A stretch of 64,000 bases of DNA, from positions 1-64,000 of the forward strand of contig JBEKKS010000014.1 in NCBI GenBank assembly GCA_050010595.1, written 5' to 3'. Positions 18,297 to 25,591 of the stretch are shown here, piece by piece. The position numbers and the translations under genes were made by a program. Every line of letters starts with the position of its first letter. Position 1 is the first letter of the stretch. The DNA is from Palsa-513 sp050010595. GTDB lineage: Bacteria; Actinomycetota; Thermoleophilia; Solirubrobacterales; Solirubrobacteraceae. The notes under the pieces were generated by a model. The model searched no databases, was not told where the DNA came from, and worked only from the letters and a program-made list of their open reading frames with translations.

Positions 18297-19229
18297 ATGC
18301 GAACTCTCGTGACCGGCGGCGCCGGGTTTATCGGATCGAACCTCGTCGACGCGTTGCTCGACCGCGGCGACCAGGTCGTGGTCGTCGATGACCTTTCGAC
18401 CGGCAAGGAGGCCAACCTCGTCGCGGCGCGCGAGCGCGGCGCGACGCTGCACGTCCTGGACGTGCGCGACGGCGAAGCGCTCTCCGAGCTGGTCGGGCAG
18501 GCGCGCCCCGAGACGATCTTTCACCTGGCGGCACAGATCGACGTGCGCAAGTCGGTCGTCAGCCCGGCCTGGGATGCGACGATCAACGTCGCCGGCACGA
18601 TCAACGTCCTCGATGCGGCGCATCGACACGGCGTGTCGCGCGTCGTCAATAGCTCGACTGGCGGCGCGATCTACGGCGACGCCGAGCTGATTCCCTCGCC
18701 CGAGTCGGTGACCCCGCTCCCGGAAGCCCCCTACGGGCAGAGCAAGCTCGCAGCCGAGGGCTACCTCGGGCTGTTCGAGCGCCTCCATGGGCTTTCGGCG
18801 ATGACGCTCCGCTACGGCAACGTCTATGGTCCGCGCCAGGATCCGCTCGGCGAGGCGGGCGTGATCGCGATCTTCTCCGGCGCGTTGGCCAGTGGGCGCC
18901 GGCCGACGATCTTCGGCGATGGTGCGCAGACGCGTGACTACGTGTACGTCGGCGACGTGGTCGCCGCGAACCTGCTCGCCGCGAGCAGCGACGACCGCGG
19001 CGCGCTCAACATCGGTACTCAGACGGAGACATCGGTCCTCGACCTCGTCGCGCTGCTCGGCGAGCTTGCGGGCGTCGAGTTCGAGGCTGAGTTCGCGCCG
19101 GCGCGACCCGGCGAGTTGGCCCGCAGCTGCCTCGACATCACCGCCGCGAAGAAGGTACTTGGCTGGCAGCCGACGCTCGCCATCCGTGAGGGCCTGCGGC
19201 TCACGCTGGCGGCCAATCGGGCGCAGTGA
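18297..19229 (+). CDS. NAD-dependent nucleotide-sugar epimerase, GalE-like
   Basis: This 310-residue extended SDR has GGAGFIGSNLVDALL at the N-terminus, VVDDLSTGKEANL, and FHLAAQIDVRKSV. A serine-rich NSSTGGAIYGD catalytic loop is followed by Tyr-x3-Lys in PYGQSKLAAE. RYGNVYGPRQDPLGEAGVIA and FGDGAQTRDYVYVGDV follow. This pattern fits UDP-glucose or UDP-GlcNAc 4-epimerases of the actinobacterial short type; related enzymes use other UDP-sugars. TAGGAT lies nine bases before the ATG and may be a promoter element. The gene overlaps the next dehydratase-like gene by four bases (GTGA). Substrate choice between Glc/Gal, GlcNAc/GalNAc and uronic acids is open. Confidence 0.85.
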   Translation: MRTLVTGGAGFIGSNLVDALLDRGDQVVVVDDLSTGKEANLVAARERGATLHVLDVRDGEALSELVGQARPETIFHLAAQIDVRKSVVSPAWDATINVAGTINVLDAAHRHGVSRVVNSSTGGAIYGDAELIPSPESVTPLPEAPYGQSKLAAEGYLGLFERLHGLSAMTLRYGNVYGPRQDPLGEAGVIAIFSGALASGRRPTIFGDGAQTRDYVYVGDVVAANLLAASSDDRGALNIGTQTETSVLDLVALLGELAGVEFEAEFAPARPGELARSCLDITAAKKVLGWQPTLAIREGLRLTLAANRAQ

Positions 19230-20212
19230 TCACCAGACCGCGCGTTCTGATCACTGGCATCGCCGGCCAGGATGGCTCTCTGCTCGCCGAGCTGCTCTGC
19301 GCGGAGGGAGCGGAGGTCCACGGCGCATTGCGCGGTCCGCTGCACCGCGACCTCGCGAACCTTGCGGCAATACGCTCGGAGCTCGTCCTGCACGACGTCG
19401 ACATCGACGTGCCGGGCGCGCTCTACGCGCTCGTCGCCGAGCTCGTGCCGGACGCGATCTACCACCTCGCGGCGCGCGCGGTCGTTCCCGAATCGTGGCT
19501 TGACCCGGCGGCGACGATCCGCTCGATCACGGCCAGCAGCGCGGAGTTGCTGGCTGCAGTCCGCGCCCACGCGCGCGAGGCACACGTCGTGATCGCGGGC
19601 TCACGCGAGATCTTCGGTGATCGCGCGCCGAGCCCGCAGGACGAGCGGACGCCCTGCCATCCGACTTCACCTTATGGCGTCGCGAAGCTGGCGGCACACC
19701 AGCTTGTCGGCCTCGCGCGTGAGCACGATGGGCTGCACGCCTCATCGGCGATCCTCTTCAACCACGAGTCCACCCGGCGCAACACGGGCTACGTCTCGCG
19801 CAAGGTGACTCGCGCGGCGGCAGCGATCAGCCTCGGTCTTGCCGACGAGCTCGTGCTCGGCGATCTTGACGCGGTCCGCGACTGGTCGGCGGCCAAGGAC
19901 GTCGTGCGGGGACTGCGCGCGATGGCGGTCGCCGCGCTCCCGGACGACTACGTGCTCGCAAGCGGGGTCGGCCGCACAGTCCGCGAGCTCGTCGAGGCGG
20001 CTTTCGCGGTCGTCGACCTCGACCCTAGCGGCTACGTGCGCGTCGACGAGCGCCTCGTCCGCCCGGCCGAGTCGAGTCCTGCAGTCGGAAACCCGGCGCG
20101 AGCGCGCGAGCGGCTCGGCTGGAGCCCGCAGATCTCCTTTAGCGAGCTGATCGGCGAGATGGTCGCCGCCGATCTCCTCGAGCTTCGCGTTACGCAGGGC
20201 CTACCGCGGTAG
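19226..20212 (+). CDS. GDP-mannose 4,6-dehydratase-like SDR, divergent paralogue
   Basis: This 328-residue protein begins ITGIAGQDGSLLAELL, the diagnostic start of the GDP-mannose dehydratase subgroup. It has YHLAARAVVPESWLDP, GSREIFGDRAPSPQDERTP and SPYGVAKLAAHQLV. ILFNHESTRR, GDLDAVRDWSAAKDVV and VGNPARARERLGW are all counterparts of GMD motifs. The catalytic Glu and Tyr-x3-Lys are kept, but the loop is S-R-E rather than the common S/T-S-E. The region after the first domain is shortened, lacking the normal VRRSS loop. A more canonical gmd lies at 22569-23531. Function on another NDP-sugar is possible. The GTG start overlaps the upstream epimerase stop. Confidence 0.75.
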   Translation: MITRPRVLITGIAGQDGSLLAELLCAEGAEVHGALRGPLHRDLANLAAIRSELVLHDVDIDVPGALYALVAELVPDAIYHLAARAVVPESWLDPAATIRSITASSAELLAAVRAHAREAHVVIAGSREIFGDRAPSPQDERTPCHPTSPYGVAKLAAHQLVGLAREHDGLHASSAILFNHESTRRNTGYVSRKVTRAAAAISLGLADELVLGDLDAVRDWSAAKDVVRGLRAMAVAALPDDYVLASGVGRTVRELVEAAFAVVDLDPSGYVRVDERLVRPAESSPAVGNPARARERLGWSPQISFSELIGEMVAADLLELRVTQGLPR

Positions 20213-20223
20213 GCCCTGCGTAA
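20190..20223. terminator. 34-bp perfect palindrome between convergent genes, likely bidirectional terminator
   Basis: The left half runs TTACGCAGGGCCTACCG and the right half is its exact reverse complement. It spans the last codons and stop (20210-20212) of the dehydratase-like gene and ends five bases before the convergent aldolase stop. The RNA would form a 15 to 16 base-pair stem in either direction. There is no T-run, so a Rho-independent role is not certain. Confidence 0.6.
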
Positions 20224-20228
20224 GCCGA

Positions 20229-21314
20229 CTACGCGATCGTCACGCCGTCGTCCAGGTAGACGTCCTGGATCGCGTGCAGCAGCCCGACGCCGTCGTCCAT
20301 CGGCCGCTGGAACGCCTTACGGCCGCTGATCAGGCCGGCGCCGCCGGCGCGCTTGTTGATCACCGCGGTGCGGACCGCCTCTGCGAGGTCGCTCTCGCCG
20401 CTCGAGGCGCCACCGCTGTTGATCAGCGGGGCTCGCCCCATGTAGCAGTTCGCGACCTGGTAGCGGACGAGGTCGATCGGGTGCTCGCTCGTCAGCTTCG
20501 AGTAGACAAGCGGCGAGGTCTTGCCATAGCCCTTGCCGACGGCCGCGTAGCCGCCGTTGTTCTCGGCCATCTTCTGCTTGATGATGTCCGCCTCGATCGT
20601 CACGCCGAGGTGGTTCGCCTGGCCGGTCAGGTCGGCCGAGAGGCCGTAGTCGACACCGTCCTTGCTGAACGCCGAGTTGCGCAGGTAGCACCAGAGGATC
20701 GTGACCATGCCGAGGCGATGCGCCTCCTCGAAGCAATGCGCGATCTCGACGAGCTCGCGTGTCGCGTCGTCGCTGCCCCAGTAGATCGTCGCGCCGACCG
20801 CGACGGCGCCGAGCTCCCAGGCCCGCTGCACGCTCGAGAACTGGACCTGCTCATAATGGTTCGGGTAGGTCAAGAGCTCGTTGTGGTTGATCTTCACGAT
20901 GAACGGGATGTGGTGCGCGTACTTGCGGCTGACTGCGCCGAGCACGCCGAGCGTTGATGCGACCGCATTGCAGCCACCTTCGATTGCCAGCTCGACGATC
21001 GCCGCCGGGTCGAAGTAGATCGGGTTTGGCGCGAAGCTCGCGCCAGCGCTGTGCTCAATGCCCTGGTCGACGGGCAGGATGCTCATGTAGCCGGTTCCAC
21101 CGAGGCGACCGTGGTCGAGGATCTTCTGCAGCGATACGAGCACGCCGTTTGAGCGGTCCGTGCTGGCGACCACACGATCCACGAAGTCCGGGGCAGGGAG
21201 ATGCAGCAGCGAGCTGTCGATCGTCTCGCAGCGGTGGGTCAGCAGCGAGTCGGCCTGGTCGCCGAGCAGCTCCTCGATGCGGTCGAGGGTTGTCTCTTCA
21301 GTAGCGGTGGCCAT
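20229..21314 (-). CDS. fbaB: Class I fructose-bisphosphate aldolase (FbaB/DhnA type)
   Basis: This is a 361-residue Schiff-base aldolase that splits fructose-1,6-bisphosphate into two triose phosphates. Family landmarks include GYMSILPVDQGIEHSAGASF, FIVKINHNELLTYP, and a lysine-rich core GKGYGKTSPLVYSKLTSE. YMGRAPLINSGGASSGESD and KRAGGAGLISGRKAFQRP follow. The start is the ATG at 21314: AGGAGG lies seven bases upstream, one of the clearest ribosome sites in the window. An in-frame ATG at 21383 is therefore rejected. It is a central-carbon gene placed inside a glycan block; its transcription unit looks separate, bounded by the palindrome at 20190 and a hairpin at 21405. A link to sugar-phosphate supply is possible but speculative. 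Confidence 0.93.
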   Translation of the reverse strand: MATATEETTLDRIEELLGDQADSLLTHRCETIDSSLLHLPAPDFVDRVVASTDRSNGVLVSLQKILDHGRLGGTGYMSILPVDQGIEHSAGASFAPNPIYFDPAAIVELAIEGGCNAVASTLGVLGAVSRKYAHHIPFIVKINHNELLTYPNHYEQVQFSSVQRAWELGAVAVGATIYWGSDDATRELVEIAHCFEEAHRLGMVTILWCYLRNSAFSKDGVDYGLSADLTGQANHLGVTIEADIIKQKMAENNGGYAAVGKGYGKTSPLVYSKLTSEHPIDLVRYQVANCYMGRAPLINSGGASSGESDLAEAVRTAVINKRAGGAGLISGRKAFQRPMDDGVGLLHAIQDVYLDDGVTIA

Positions 21315-21404
21315 GGGATTCCTCCTAAGTTTTGAGCGAGCTACGAGCGTAGCGACGCACGGCGATCGGCGCGGTGAAGTCACGCTGGTGGTAAGTGGGG
21401 GCCG

Positions 21405-21422
21405 TGACCGATTGCGGTCACC
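21405..21422 (-). terminator. Hairpin downstream of the minus-strand GT4/gmd/tagA run
   Basis: GTGACC and GGTCAC (six-base arms, six-base loop) begin four bases after the GT4 stop at 21426. A second small inverted repeat, GCTACG-AG-CGTAGC, is at 21340-21353 in front of the aldolase. Neither has a T-run. The first is a plausible terminator. Confidence 0.35.
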
Positions 21423-21425
21423 CCG

Positions 21426-22565
21426 CTACTGCAACCGCGCCGATGGGGCCTCCCCGACGAGGCGCTCGTATGCGGCGACCGTCGCCGCGGCGGTCGCCTC
21501 CCAGGTGAAGGTCTTGGCCTGAGCGAGTCCGCGCTCGGCGAGATCGGCGCGCCGACGCGGGTCGCCGACAAGCTCCTCGAGCGCCCGTGTGAGCGCATCG
21601 ACATCGGTGGGATCGATCAGCTTCGCCGCGTCCCCGGCGACCTCGGGCAGCGAGGTAGTCGCGGAAGTGATCACCGGAACGCCACGCTGCATCGCTTCGA
21701 GGACGGGCAGTCCGAAGCCTTCGTAGAGACTCGGGAACGCGCACACGGTGGCCGCGCGATAGAGCGCGTTCAACTGTGCGTCATCGACGTGGTCAAGCAA
21801 GACGATGCGCTCGCGGGTTGCCGCTGGGAGTGCCGCGACGCACGCGGCGAGATCGTCGTGGTCGTCGCCCGCTGGGCGCAGCCATCCGACGACAACGAGT
21901 CGGACTGCGTCGGGCAACGTAGCGCGCGCGAATGCCTGAATAGTTCGGACGCCGTTCTTACGCCTGTCTGAGCCGCCGACGAAGAGGACGTAGGGCTGGT
22001 CGACTAGCGGCCGCGCCGCAGCGTCGTCGATCGCAGGCTCGGCAGCTAGATGCGTGACCACGATTCGCTCCTTGTCGATTCGGAGCCTCTCGGCGATGTC
22101 ATGCGCCGCGTGATGCGAAATCGTGATCACCATGTCGGCGCGGCGCGCCATCCCGGCATAGGTGCGCGCATAGCCATGCTCGAGCGCCCGCCCGTAGCGC
22201 GCGTCGGCCCAGGGGATAGCGTCTGCGAGCGTCATCACGGTGCGCCGCGCCGCAGGCACAAGCGACGTTCGTGGCTGGAGCCAGTGGACGATGTCGGGGC
22301 GCATGAGCTTGACGGCACTCCACGCCGCGAGCTGGTCCCAGTAGATCAGCGGTAGCCCGGGCGTGAGAGGCGGGACGGGCACCGGCAGCGTGATCGTGTC
22401 CACGCGCTCAAAGCCAGTCAGCCTTGGACGCGGCGTAACCGCGGTGAAGCGGTGGGGACAGTCGAGCGTCTCGATGCCGGCGAGCAGTCCTCGCGCGTAG
22501 GTACCGAGCCCGACCTCCATGTGGGAGTAGTACGAGACGAGGGCGACCCGCAGTGCCCGCGTCAT
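21426..22565 (-). CDS. Glycosyltransferase family 4 (mannosyltransferase-like)
   Basis: This 379-residue GT4 has the opening VALVSYYSHMEVGLGTYARGL, ISHHAAHDIAERL at the domain junction, and YVLFVGGSDRRKNGVRTIQAF. The donor motif PSLYEGFGLPVLEAMQRG is followed by TSATTSLPEVAGDAA. This pattern is typical of WbdA/MtfB-like mannosyl- and related transferases that use GDP-sugars. That fits the position directly downstream of gmd (three-base gap), so it may add the 6-deoxy sugar made from GDP-mannose. Its C-terminus faces a candidate terminator. Similar GT4 proteins recur at 49097, 50195 and 51322 in this window. Confidence 0.88.
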   Translation of the reverse strand: MTRALRVALVSYYSHMEVGLGTYARGLLAGIETLDCPHRFTAVTPRPRLTGFERVDTITLPVPVPPLTPGLPLIYWDQLAAWSAVKLMRPDIVHWLQPRTSLVPAARRTVMTLADAIPWADARYGRALEHGYARTYAGMARRADMVITISHHAAHDIAERLRIDKERIVVTHLAAEPAIDDAAARPLVDQPYVLFVGGSDRRKNGVRTIQAFARATLPDAVRLVVVGWLRPAGDDHDDLAACVAALPAATRERIVLLDHVDDAQLNALYRAATVCAFPSLYEGFGLPVLEAMQRGVPVITSATTSLPEVAGDAAKLIDPTDVDALTRALEELVGDPRRRADLAERGLAQAKTFTWEATAAATVAAYERLVGEAPSARLQ

Positions 22566-22568
22566 TGT

Positions 22569-23531
22569 CTAGCGACTGAGCAGCGCGAGATCGGCGTCGA
22601 CCATCAGTCGAATCAGCCCCTCGAAGTCGGTCTTCGGCTGCCAGCCAAGCTTCTCACGGGCCTTGGTGGCGTCGCCGATCAGGTGGTCCACCTCGGCCGG
22701 TCGCACGAGCGTCTGGTCAGTCACCACGTGGTCATCGACGGAGATGCCGGCCTGGTCGAAGGCAATCTCGACGCAGGCGCGCACCGAGTGCGTGACCCCC
22801 GTCGCGATCACGAAGTCGTCCGGCTCGTCGCGCTGGAGCATCAGCCACATCGCTTCGACGTAGTCCTTCGCGTAGCCCCAGTCGCGCTCGGCCTCGACGT
22901 TCCCGAGCGGCAGCTTGTCGATCAGCCCGAGCTTGATTGCCGCCGCATGCCACGTGATCTTGCGCGTCACGAACTCGAGCCCGCGGCGTGGTGACTCGTG
23001 GTTGAAAAGAATCCCGCTGGTCGCGTGGAGGTCGTAGCTCTCGCGGTAGTTGACGGTGATGAAATGTCCGTAGGCCTTTGCCACGCCGTAGGGCGAGCGC
23101 GGGTAGAACGGCGTCACCTCGGTCTGGGGAACCTCGCGCACCTTGCCGAACATCTCGCTCGACGAAGCTTGGTAGAAGCGCGCCTCCGGACAGACTTCGC
23201 GCATCGCCTCGAGCAGTCGCGTGACGCCGACGCCGCTGAACTCGGCGGTCAGGGTTGGCTGCACCCAGGAGACGGCGACAAACGACATCGCCGCGAGGTT
23301 GTAGATCTCGTCCGGCTTGCTCGCCCGCAGCGCGTCCACCAGCGAGCGCTGGTCGAGCAGGTCGCCCTGATGCAGCGTGATGCGATCGCGCAGGTGCTCG
23401 ATCCTGTCGAATCGCTCGACCGAGGACCGGCGCACCATGCCGTGTACGTCGTAGCCGCGCTCGAGCAGCAACTCGGCGAGGTAGGAACCGTCCTGGCCCG
23501 TGATTCCGGTGATCAGTGCGCTGGGTGTCAT
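22569..23531 (-). CDS. gmd: GDP-mannose 4,6-dehydratase
   Basis: This 320-residue SDR has all the gmd landmarks: ITGITGQDGSYLAELLLERG, VHGMVRRSS, SSSEMFGKV, and FYPRSPYGVAKAYGHF with Tyr-x3-Lys. GILFNHESPRRGLEFVTRKI and LGNVEAERDWGYAKDYVEAM follow. It converts GDP-mannose to GDP-4-keto-6-deoxymannose, the common precursor of GDP-fucose, GDP-rhamnose and related 6-deoxyhexoses. No fucose synthase or RMD reductase is clearly encoded in the window; either the reductase is elsewhere or the divergent paralogue at 19226 has taken another step. It sits in a minus-strand run between the tagA-like gene and a GT4, with gaps of ten and three bases. Confidence 0.92.
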   Translation of the reverse strand: MTPSALITGITGQDGSYLAELLLERGYDVHGMVRRSSVERFDRIEHLRDRITLHQGDLLDQRSLVDALRASKPDEIYNLAAMSFVAVSWVQPTLTAEFSGVGVTRLLEAMREVCPEARFYQASSSEMFGKVREVPQTEVTPFYPRSPYGVAKAYGHFITVNYRESYDLHATSGILFNHESPRRGLEFVTRKITWHAAAIKLGLIDKLPLGNVEAERDWGYAKDYVEAMWLMLQRDEPDDFVIATGVTHSVRACVEIAFDQAGISVDDHVVTDQTLVRPAEVDHLIGDATKAREKLGWQPKTDFEGLIRLMVDADLALLSR

Positions 23532-23541
23532 CTCGCGCAGG

Positions 23542-24375
23542 CTACCGTCGCCTGCGGTCGCGCGCTGCGAGCTCGCGCCCGACGGCGAGGACGAAGCGCG
23601 GGTTGTAGCGCAGATAGCGCCGCCACAACCGCCGCGGCTCGCGCACGAGGCGGTAGGCCCATTCGAGCCCGTGGCGCCCCATCCACGGCGGTGCCTGTGG
23701 CACGAGCCCGGCGTGAAAGTCGAATGCGGCGCCGACGCCGATCAGCATCGGTGCGGCCAGCTCCGGGCGCATCCTCGCCATCCACAGCTCCTGATGCGGC
23801 TGGCCGCTGCCAACCCAGACGATCTCCGCCCCCGACCCGTCGATCTCCTCGACGGTCCGGCGCTCCTCATCGTCTGTCAGCTCGCGAAACGGCGCGCCGG
23901 GAACGCCGCCGACGTGCGGTGGCGAGGAGGCTCCGACGATTGCCAGGCCGGGAAACCGTGTGCGCAGGTTCAGCGCGAGCGAAACCAGCGCCCCTTCGCT
24001 GCGCCCGCCGTAGAGATACATCCGCGTGCCGCGCTCGGCGGCCCGCGCGCAGCAGGCGAGCATCAGGTCAGGTCCGTAGACGCGCGAGCTGATCTCGCGG
24101 TGACCGAGCGCCCGCAGCGCCCAGACGACGGGTTGGCCGTCGGGCACGACGAGCGTTGCGCCGCGCACGGCTGCCAGCACCTTCGCGTCTTCCTGCGCGA
24201 GCATCACGAGGTGCACCGCCGCCGCAGTCATATAGCCCGGCGAGCGGGTGCGCACCATCGCCTCGATCCAGTCGCAGGCCGCGTCGTAGTCACAGAGCCC
24301 GAGCTCGATGCCCAGCAGTCCGGCGCGCGGGGGCGGCTGTGGGGAGGCGGACAGCTGCACGGGAGGCATCGCCAT
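23542..24375 (-). CDS. WecG/TagA/CpsF family glycosyltransferase (GT26)
   Basis: This 277-residue enzyme is of the GT26 family that transfers N-acetylmannosamine, its uronate or other sugars to lipid-linked GlcNAc. Landmarks are the N-terminal TAAAVHLVMLAQEDAKV (Thr and an Asn-to-His variant), VVPDGQPVVWALRALG, and RVYGPDLMLACC. YLYGGRSEGALV, IVWVGSGQPHQELWM and GVGAAFDFHAGLVPQAPPWM follow. The C-terminal basic tail RRLWRRYLRYNPRF is the membrane-associating part. Length is normal. It is first in the minus-strand run with gmd and GT4, and probably adds the second sugar on the lipid carrier. The donor is unknown; the predicted UDP-diacetamido-glucuronate (genes at 32138-36256) is an attractive candidate, but this is inference. 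Confidence 0.9.
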   Translation of the reverse strand: MAMPPVQLSASPQPPPRAGLLGIELGLCDYDAACDWIEAMVRTRSPGYMTAAAVHLVMLAQEDAKVLAAVRGATLVVPDGQPVVWALRALGHREISSRVYGPDLMLACCARAAERGTRMYLYGGRSEGALVSLALNLRTRFPGLAIVGASSPPHVGGVPGAPFRELTDDEERRTVEEIDGSGAEIVWVGSGQPHQELWMARMRPELAAPMLIGVGAAFDFHAGLVPQAPPWMGRHGLEWAYRLVREPRRLWRRYLRYNPRFVLAVGRELAARDRRRR

Positions 24376-24435
24376 CAGTCGTGTTGTACCCGTTCGCGCG
24401 CCGGTGAGGCGCGGCGAACTGTGACGAGCGGCTTG

Positions 24436-24804
24436 TCAGCCGGCGAGCGGTGCCCGGGGCGCCGACCCGCGTGCGGCTGTCAGCGCGCTGGCGGGTACGC
24501 GCTCGAACGCAAGCACGAGCAGCCCGCGCTCGCTGTTGGCGCTGCGCCCGCCGGGGCGTAGCAGCCGCCCGGTTCGCAGGTAGATGTCGGCCAGAATTGC
24601 GTGTTGGAGCTCGGCGAGGGACGCTGCGAGCGAGCGGTCGGCGCGCGCTTCCAGCGCAGCCTGTGCTCGCGCGACGACGAGGATCGCCCCCGACTCGATC
24701 CACGCGTGCATCGCCGCCGGCGCGCTGCCGTAGGCGGCGCGATGCTGCCGGTCGAACGCGGCGAGTGTGGCCTCGCGCAGGCAGTCGCTGTCGGACTCGT
24801 TCAT
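24436..24804 (-). CDS. Small hypothetical protein, weak DUF2294-like character
   Basis: From the ATG at 24804 (MNESDSDCLREATLAAFDRQ) the protein has 122 residues; a longer frame to 24939 adds only Arg/Pro-rich sequence that includes the regulatory repeats. No signal or membrane segment is seen. An HRAAYGSAPAAMHAWIESGA segment followed by ILVVARA and a helical region (SLAASLAELQHAILADIYLR) has a faint resemblance to DUF2294/MpsC-type proteins. I cannot support that with confidence. It is divergent from the ECF sigma gene and downstream of no clear operon. The intervening 160 bases hold two inverted repeats. The function is unknown. Confidence 0.55.
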   Translation of the reverse strand: MNESDSDCLREATLAAFDRQHRAAYGSAPAAMHAWIESGAILVVARAQAALEARADRSLAASLAELQHAILADIYLRTGRLLRPGGRSANSERGLLVLAFERVPASALTAARGSAPRAPLAG

Positions 24805-24841
24805 TGCCGGCGATCCTAGGCGAGCCGGTTCGGGCCTATTG

Positions 24842-24908
24842 GGGGAACAAGTCCCCATTTGCTGGTGAAGATCACGCGGCACGCGGGCGGGGGTTAAGTC
24901 CTTAACCC
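24842..24908. promoter_or_regulatory. Two inverted repeats upstream of the ECF sigma gene
   Basis: GGGGA-acaag-TCCCC is at 24842-24856 and the stronger GGGTTAAG-tc-CTTAACCC at 24891-24908. Both lie in the 160-base gap between the divergent genes at 24804 and 24965. They may bind a regulator of the sigma/response-regulator pair. I see no convincing sigma-70 promoter there. Confidence 0.4.
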
Positions 24909-24964
24909 GCCGGCAGTCGCAACTTACCCCGGCTCTCACCCGCGCAGGCGGGACATTTCAGCTC

Positions 24965-25591
24965 ATGAGCACGGCGACCGAAGCCCACCTCCCCGAGCGC
25001 GAGCAGATCGGCTTTCGGCGCACGCTGCGGCCAACGTCCGCGGGCGAGCAGACCCAGATCGCGGCTGCTGTCTCCCGTGCGCAGCGCGGCGACCGCGACG
25101 CCCTGCGCACGATCTATTTGCGGTACGCGGACACCGTCTACGGGTATGTCCTCTCAATCGTCCACGATCACTACGAAGCCGAGGACATCACTCAGCAGGT
25201 GTTCGCGAAGCTGATTGACGCGATCGGGCGCTTCGACGATCGCGGCACGCCGTTTGTCGCCTGGCTCTTGCGCCTGGCCCGCAACGCTGCACTCGACGAC
25301 CTGCGTGCCTGCCGCCGCATGCTCGTCGAAGCCCCGCCCGAGACCGCCGCGCCGGCTGACGACGGCGACCAGCGCGACGTCCTGCGCAGCGCGCTCGCCG
25401 AGCTTCCACCGGAGCAGCGCGAGGTCGTCGTGCTGCGCCACATCGCTGGCTATACGCCGGCCGAGATCGCCTCACGCACCGGCCGCAGCGAGAGCGCCGT
25501 GCACGGTCTGCACCATCGAGGCCGCCGCGCTCTGCGGGCCGGCCTGACGAGTCTCGACGCGACCCCACACGTCACTCTCCGCGCCGCGTAG
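24965..25591 (+). CDS. ECF-type RNA polymerase sigma factor
   Basis: This 208-residue sigma-70 family protein has only regions 2 and 4, as in ECF factors. Region 2 (about residues 40-110) has DRDALRTIYLRYADTVYGYV, AEDITQQVFAKLIDAI and WLLRLARNAALDDLRACR. Region 4 (about 140-195) has LAELPPEQREVVVLRHIAGY, TPAEIASRTGRSESAVHGLH as the helix-turn-helix, and RRALR. There is no adjacent anti-sigma gene. Instead the stop codon is followed directly by the ATG of a LuxR-type response regulator, so they are co-transcribed and probably coupled. Targets are unknown; the position between two glycan blocks suggests, without proof, that it controls surface polysaccharide genes. Confidence 0.92.
   Translation: MSTATEAHLPEREQIGFRRTLRPTSAGEQTQIAAAVSRAQRGDRDALRTIYLRYADTVYGYVLSIVHDHYEAEDITQQVFAKLIDAIGRFDDRGTPFVAWLLRLARNAALDDLRACRRMLVEAPPETAAPADDGDQRDVLRSALAELPPEQREVVVLRHIAGYTPAEIASRTGRSESAVHGLHHRGRRALRAGLTSLDATPHVTLRAA

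Noticed and set aside
20229..21314. Aldolase as a dedicated glycan-pathway enzyme
   Set aside because: All motifs fit the central-metabolism class I aldolase, and it appears to be a separate transcription unit; its location alone is not evidence.
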